Source: Acanthaster planci (taxonomy: Eukaryota > Echinodermata > Asteroidea > Valvatida > Acanthasteridae). From it: DNA of 23,315 bases. The notes under the pieces were generated by a model, which did no database searches, was not told the origin of the DNA, and saw only the letters and a list, made by a program, of their open reading frames with translations. Each line of letters opens with the position of its first letter. Position 1 is the stretch's first letter. Where the stretch lies: positions 1,196,742 through 1,220,056 of the forward strand of contig NW_019091406.1 in NCBI RefSeq assembly GCF_001949145.1, given 5' to 3'. The position numbers were made by a program, and so were the translations under genes. Below, one piece after another: positions 19,701 through 23,315 of this stretch.

Positions 19701-22700
19701 GCAGAAATCAATCGCTTATCGATTGCCAATCGCTACAAGCCTGAGGTGCGGAGATTGACACAGGAAGAGCTGCTTGAGGAGGCAGCGTTGACAGAGGAGA
19801 AGAACCTGATATCATTACGTGAGTATTTATTTACCTCGACTTGGAGCTGATCATGTGATCGTGCAGCAGGTGCACAAAGTTGTGGGTTCCATTTTGCATT
19901 GGACAGTCAACAACAACAGAACTGATCACTAATCTGGAGACTTCGGAAGCACCACCTATTAGTAACATTGTCATATCTTGGCTGGCAGGCTTGGACTCAC
20001 AGGCTCTTTTGCCTTAAAATAGTTGATGTGTTGGATCTTGTAACTTTAAGCAGGCTTCCTTCTCTTTGTGACAACTGTTGTATGTTGTGTTTAGCAGAGT
20101 TTGTAGCCCATTTTTGCAGAAGAGTAAAGGTTAAAAATGCAGTGATCTTATAGATGTTGTATGGTAAAGGCATTCAGCGACAGTGCTTTCGTGGCATTTC
20201 ACTTTTGCCGGCCTGGGTCCAAATCCCACCCATAGAAATGTGTATATTAGTGTTTCAGTCTTTCCCTTGTGTTAGCCCCTTTCCATTTTAGAGCATTCAA
20301 TTTTTTGGAAAAGACACAGCCTAAATGGAGGAAAAACCCACTTTTTTCCAAATACTTCCCGGAAGAGCCAAGTCATTTTTCATACAATTGCCATTACATG
20401 GAAGGACCTTCAGCATGCCCGTTTTTTTCCAAATTGTACGAGTAGGGAGAGCACCTAAACTTAATAGTGAGATCTACTAAGAAGTTGGCTCCTCAAATGG
20501 GTTCTCAAAGTTCTGAAAATTTGGAAAAAACAGGTGCATTGTTCAACTGCATGCTGGTAATGAGTACATTTTCTTTTTTAACCCCCTCAGAAATGTACAA
20601 CAAACTTGAAGCTGAAAAGAAAAAGACCAAGTTTCACAAGAAGGCCTTCAAAGGGCCGTTCATCCGCTTCCACTCCATGACAATGCCAGATGTTGTCAAG
20701 GATAAAGTCCCCAAGAGTAGAAGTCCCGGAGAAGAGAATGCTGTAGAAAGGTAGGAAGTCATACTCGCAGACTCCTCAGTTTGATTGGCTGGATTCGTAA
20801 TAGGCCTGCTGTTGATGCTATGTTTGTTGGCCAAGATGGCAGAATGTAGGGGAGGCAAATCAAACACTGAGTGGAGCTCATTGAGTTTATTTTAAGAAAC
20901 CATTTTCAGTAGCATTTTTATACAAATCTGACAGAACCAGGTTTTTGCAATAATGACACATTTACGAATAACGATAAGTTAACGTTTATTTTGTCCCATG
21001 CAAGTGTGCCACTAAAATTTAACGTAAAGTTTTTTCACATTGTTAGCTACCCTTGCTCCCGGAAAAAGTGCACATTTTGTGGAATGTGAAAGTTAGGTAG
21101 TTCTCCTTAAAACAACACAAAACTCACAAAAACTCCACCCACATGGCGCAGCTTAAAATCTTAAAACTAAGTGGACTTTCCACCATGCAAACCTGTAAAT
21201 CTTGTCTGTTGCCTCTTATTTTGCACAACCTTGCTGTGCGCAACTACTATCTTCATCTGTGTCATTTTTCCTCTTTCGTACTAATTGCTGACCACATCTG
21301 TAATTTGAATTGCCCTGCTTGCGTTCAGTTAAAGGGGATGGGCCGTGCTGGGAAGATTTCTTGTAAAATATGCATGAACACAGAAAACAAACATATAGGC
21401 CTAGATAACAAGAAAACACATCTGCATAATTTCAAAATGCGTGAAAATGTTTTAAAATTATTGTTTTCACGACCCTATTTCACTCCCTTCTGGGAGCAAA
21501 AGCTAAACAACAGCCATCGGGTAACAGAAGGTTGTCTGAGAAAATTCCCAAGATTTGTGACATCATAGGACGGAGTCCTTTATCCGGCGACTGTTTACTG
21601 TTATGCAGTGGCGTGTTCATAATGTACATGTGGGAGCGTTAGCGTGTGCAATCATGTCAAACTCAAGCGACAGTAATTCCAGCATTGATGCTTTTTCCGA
21701 TCATGAGAGCGATCAGATGTTTGTATTATTCATTTGACAAAGAAAGCGACATTGAAAGAGCTGATTAGGCACAAGAACAAGAATACACTCGGGAAGAGAT
21801 TTTGCAACTCAGGGCTGTTGGCCAGGGGCATGGCGGCGACCCAAATCGACAACCAAACACTGACTGGTCACGATTTTTATTTTGTCCTGTACCATTATTA
21901 AAATTGGTCTTTGTGAAAAGACGTAATTGTCCTAACATTGGCTATACAGTAGAAGTAGTTTTTGTCCATAGTTATAGGCTAGGCTCCTTCGTCAAAGTTG
22001 GTGTTCCATTGCAACAATTTTTTAAAAAAACAAAACCAGCAAAAGACCATCACAAGACCATCACAAAATGAACATAAGACAAGCACAAGACCAACACAAA
22101 ACCATCACAAGACTATAACAAGACCAACACAAAACCATCACAAGACTATAACAAGACCAACACAAAACCATCACAAGACTATAACAAGACCAACACAAAA
22201 CCATCACAAGACTATAACAAGACCAACACAAAACCATCACAAGACTATAACAAGACCAACACAAAACGTCCAGTATGGATTTAAGCCACAAGGTACCAGA
22301 TTTTGCCATTGTTTGTACCCTGTTTCTTGTGACTGGTTTTGTGGCAGGACGTGTGTCTGGTCTGTTTGGTCGTGTATCTGGTCTTGTGTAAAGCCTTGTG
22401 TCTGGTGTTGTGACCGGGCTCGTGACTTGTCTCGTAACTGGTCTGGTGTCTGGCCTTGTGACAGGCTTGACTACATTATTAATGATAGTGTCCTTCTTCT
22501 GCAGCCAAAATGACACACAGCCGCTCCAACCCACCCAGCGCTGCTCACGGAACTTCATTACCTTCAGCGAAGAGGCCAGCTTCAAGGAGTGCTTCCCCAA
22601 GACCAAGAGCCGCCCTCCCACCAAACCCCTCTGCCCGGTCACACGGCAACGGGCCATGTACCTGGACCCCATCACAAACATTCCCTACGCCAACAAGGAG

Positions 22701-22781
22701 GCCTTCAAGATCATCCGGGATGCCTACGAGAGCGAGCTGGAGTCACAGAGCGACAGCAAGAAGCGGAAAGTCCAGAAGTGA
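16636..22781 (+). CDS. VPS72: VPS72 / YL1, H2A.Z chaperone, complete coding region
   Basis: VPS72 (YL1) binds H2A.Z-H2B and is a subunit of the SRCAP and TIP60/p400 complexes that place H2A.Z in chromatin. Exons are 16636-16752, 18095-18244, 18471-18615, 19624-19818, 20591-20750 and 22505-22781, all GT-AG with agreeing phases (0, 0, 1, 1, 2), giving 347 aa (human 364). AGNRMSRMLQEEEQDEFY and TTYGGFEE (residues 12-39) match the conserved YL1 N-terminus. Exon 2 is an acidic block ending RRTVTKAYK. Exons 4-5 carry LTQEELLEEA, EKNL and KLEAEKKK as in human. Residues ~269-327 form the YL1_C domain: CSRNFITFSEEASF, CPVTRQRAMY, DPITNIPYA and AFKIIRDAY. The protein ends in a basic KKRKVQK, a likely nuclear localisation signal. 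It is divergent from CHTOP. Confidence 0.96.
16753..18094 (+). other. VPS72 intron 1
   Basis: About 1.3 kb with no supported exon, RNA gene or defined repeat. TACATGTA occurs near 17018. Confidence 0.65.
18095..18244 (+). CDS. VPS72: VPS72 acidic exon
   Basis: A 150-nt exon: acceptor tttttatag, donor AAG|gtgtgt, phase 0 on both sides. It encodes SGDEEYSSEESESDATDSDI and a further acidic run to KKRQRRTVTKAYK. The acidic block is the part of YL1 that contacts histones. Confidence 0.95.
18471..18615 (+). CDS. VPS72: VPS72 linker exon
   Basis: A 145-nt exon rich in Lys, Pro, Ser and Thr (EPVTKPTAKKPSQPRPSVTT onwards), with acceptor ttaaaacag and donor T|gtgagt. It is a disordered basic linker between the acidic domain and the central region. 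Both ends are phase-consistent with their neighbours. Confidence 0.9.
18616..19623 (+). other. VPS72 intron 3
   Basis: No exon is supported. A CpG-containing stretch at about 19100-19390 stands out slightly, but no repeat ends could be defined. Confidence 0.65.
19624..19818 (+). CDS. VPS72: VPS72 central exon
   Basis: A 195-nt exon: acceptor aatttgcag, donor C|gtgagt. The first two bases complete a Leu codon. It encodes RKSSRRSTVLKGTEF, a charged helical segment, then RRLTQEELLEEAALTEEKNL, which aligns with the human LTQEELLREA region. Confidence 0.94.
19819..20590 (+). other. VPS72 intron 4
   Basis: Noncoding, with several T-rich runs. Nothing else can be identified. Confidence 0.65.
20591..20750 (+). 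CDS. VPS72: VPS72 penultimate exon
   Basis: A 160-nt exon: acceptor accccctcag, donor AG|gtagga. It encodes MYNKLEAEKKKTKFHKKAF, then GPFIRFHSMTMPDVV and a polar tail. It corresponds to human YERLEADKKK...GPIITYHSVTVP. Confidence 0.94.
21654..21895 (+). pseudogene. Broken Ser/acid-rich ORF in VPS72 intron 5
   Basis: An ATG at 21654 opens MSNSSDSNSSIDAFSDHESD, which stops at a TGA near 21738. One frame over, the text continues coherently as YSFDKESDIERAD, a TAG, then AQEQEYTREEILQLRAVGQ and NRQPNTDWSRFLF. One frameshift and one in-frame stop therefore interrupt an otherwise protein-like reading. The style resembles small transposon-associated or lineage-expanded invertebrate proteins with Ser/Asp-rich starts, but I cannot name the family. 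It could also be chance. Confidence 0.35.
22033..22267. repeat. 33-bp minisatellite (5.5 exact copies plus degenerate copies)
   Basis: The unit starts AAGACCAACACAAAACCATC and ends ACAAGACTATAAC. It is repeated at 22087-22119, 22120-22152, 22153-22185, 22186-22218 and 22219-22251, with a partial copy to 22267. Two diverged copies precede it from about 22033. One strand is almost free of G. Because 33 is a multiple of 3, a long repetitive frame (TRPTQNHHKTI) runs through, but it is intronic. There are no spacers, so it is not a CRISPR array. Confidence 0.93.
22310..22475. repeat. Degenerate GT-rich array
   Basis: TGGTCTTGTG-, GTGTCTGG- and GTGACTGG-like blocks recur with irregular 10-15-base spacing. 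Read on the minus strand it gives ACCAGACACAAG-type blocks that resemble the AAGACCA/ACAAGACC blocks of the adjacent 33-bp array, so the two arrays are related and inverted relative to each other. Confidence 0.75.
22505..22781 (+). CDS. VPS72: VPS72 last coding exon (YL1_C domain)
   Basis: The acceptor is ccttcttctgcag. The first base completes a Ser codon. The exon encodes the YL1_C domain (RCSRNFITFSEEASFKE, CPVTRQRAMYLDPITNIPYA, AFKIIRDAY) and the basic tail SKKRKVQK, with TGA at 22779-22781. The marked rise in GC over the preceding intron is typical of coding sequence here. Confidence 0.96.
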
Positions 22782-23315
22782 ATTGATTGGAACCTCCTGC
22801 AAAATGTTTTGTCTTGTAGAGGTTCAAGCCTATGACCTGTGACTTACCATGAGGAATCAGCAAAGTGGTCATCACTTTTGACATCATTATGAATGAATGC
22901 ATCAGTCTGGTACATAACGAGTCAGTAGCCAGATGTGGCTTCACACTGCCTTCAGACAGATACAGCAGCTTTCATAAACTGATTTGCTTTAGTGATCAGT
23001 GGGCTTTCTGTGTCTGTAAACCCCCACATGCAGTGTTGATGGTCAGGTGTGATAGACCAGCATAGGTGCTTTCATCACCCATCGCACAGCCTTCAACATT
23101 TTTGTGCATATCCATGACCTCTGACGCATCAGAAAGTTTTTGCCAAACCTGTATAAAAGGAATCATGAGATGTATTTTTTTTGCGTTGGGGAGATGTTAA
23201 TTTTATATAACAGGTTTGCCCTTACCCAACGTAAATTAATAAGCACTGTATGCTCAGTGCTTGTCCGAGAACTATTTTCAAGATGTATTTTTTTTTTTTT
23301 TTTTTTAAATTTTGA
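22782..23315 (+). other. VPS72 3' UTR and downstream flank
   Basis: No further gene is seen. There is no exact AATAAA before the window ends. ATTAATAAGC near 23236 could be a weak poly(A) signal. A T run of 19 lies at 23288-23306. Confidence 0.55.

Larger units (their letters stand above)
20751..22504 (+). other. VPS72 intron 5
   Basis: The first ~900 bases show nothing definite. The rest holds a broken acidic ORF (21654-21895), a 33-bp tandem repeat and a GT-rich array that ends close to the last acceptor, listed separately. Confidence 0.65.

Noticed and set aside
22033-22267. CRISPR-like regular repeats
   Set aside because: The units are contiguous with no spacers, and the surroundings are a spliced animal gene.
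21998-22681. Long repetitive frames on both strands (TRPTQNHHKTI repeats; CWSCYSLVMVL repeats)
   Set aside because: They come from a 33-bp tandem repeat whose length is a multiple of three, inside VPS72 intron 5.
1-23315. tRNA, rRNA or snoRNA genes
   Set aside because: No cloverleaf with A/B boxes and no rRNA segment was recognised by eye. Small snoRNAs in introns cannot be excluded without a covariance search.

Overview
This window is animal nuclear DNA, most likely from a marine invertebrate. Genes are split into short exons by AT-rich introns with GT-AG borders, there are no bacterial-style gene clusters, and the palindrome TACATGTA recurs many times. Three genes can be identified by protein family. 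One is a mitochondrial alternative oxidase, a gene known from many marine invertebrates but not from vertebrates or most insects. A deuterostome such as an echinoderm, hemichordate or amphioxus would fit, but the sequence alone does not settle this.

Layout: (1) 1-4539, minus strand: the 5' half of an alternative oxidase gene (AOX). Four exons code for the presequence and the start of the oxidase domain. The di-iron catalytic part lies beyond the left edge. (2) 4540-5692: AOX upstream region, with no gene seen. (3) About 5690-7970, minus strand: exon-like segments with good splice signals from a gene I do not recognise. (4) 8165-11741, minus strand: the complete coding region of CHTOP (chromatin target of PRMT1) in four coding exons, 260 aa. 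(5) 11742-16635: the divergent CHTOP/VPS72 interval. It holds two TA-flanked inverted-repeat elements (one a roughly 690-bp foldback) and possible noncoding first exons of both genes. (6) 16636-22781, plus strand: the complete coding region of VPS72 (YL1) in six exons, 347 aa, followed by its 3' UTR. VPS72 intron 5 holds a broken ORF, a 33-bp minisatellite and a GT-rich repeat that is partly complementary to it.

Functionally, CHTOP (RNA export and chromatin, PRMT1 substrate) and VPS72 (H2A.Z chaperone of SRCAP/TIP60 complexes) are housekeeping nuclear factors arranged head to head. From general knowledge both human genes lie in 1q21.3, so this may be old linkage. AOX is a mitochondrial ubiquinol oxidase with no obvious link to them.

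All exon borders were read by eye from splice consensus, reading phase and remembered family sequence. No search or RNA data were used.
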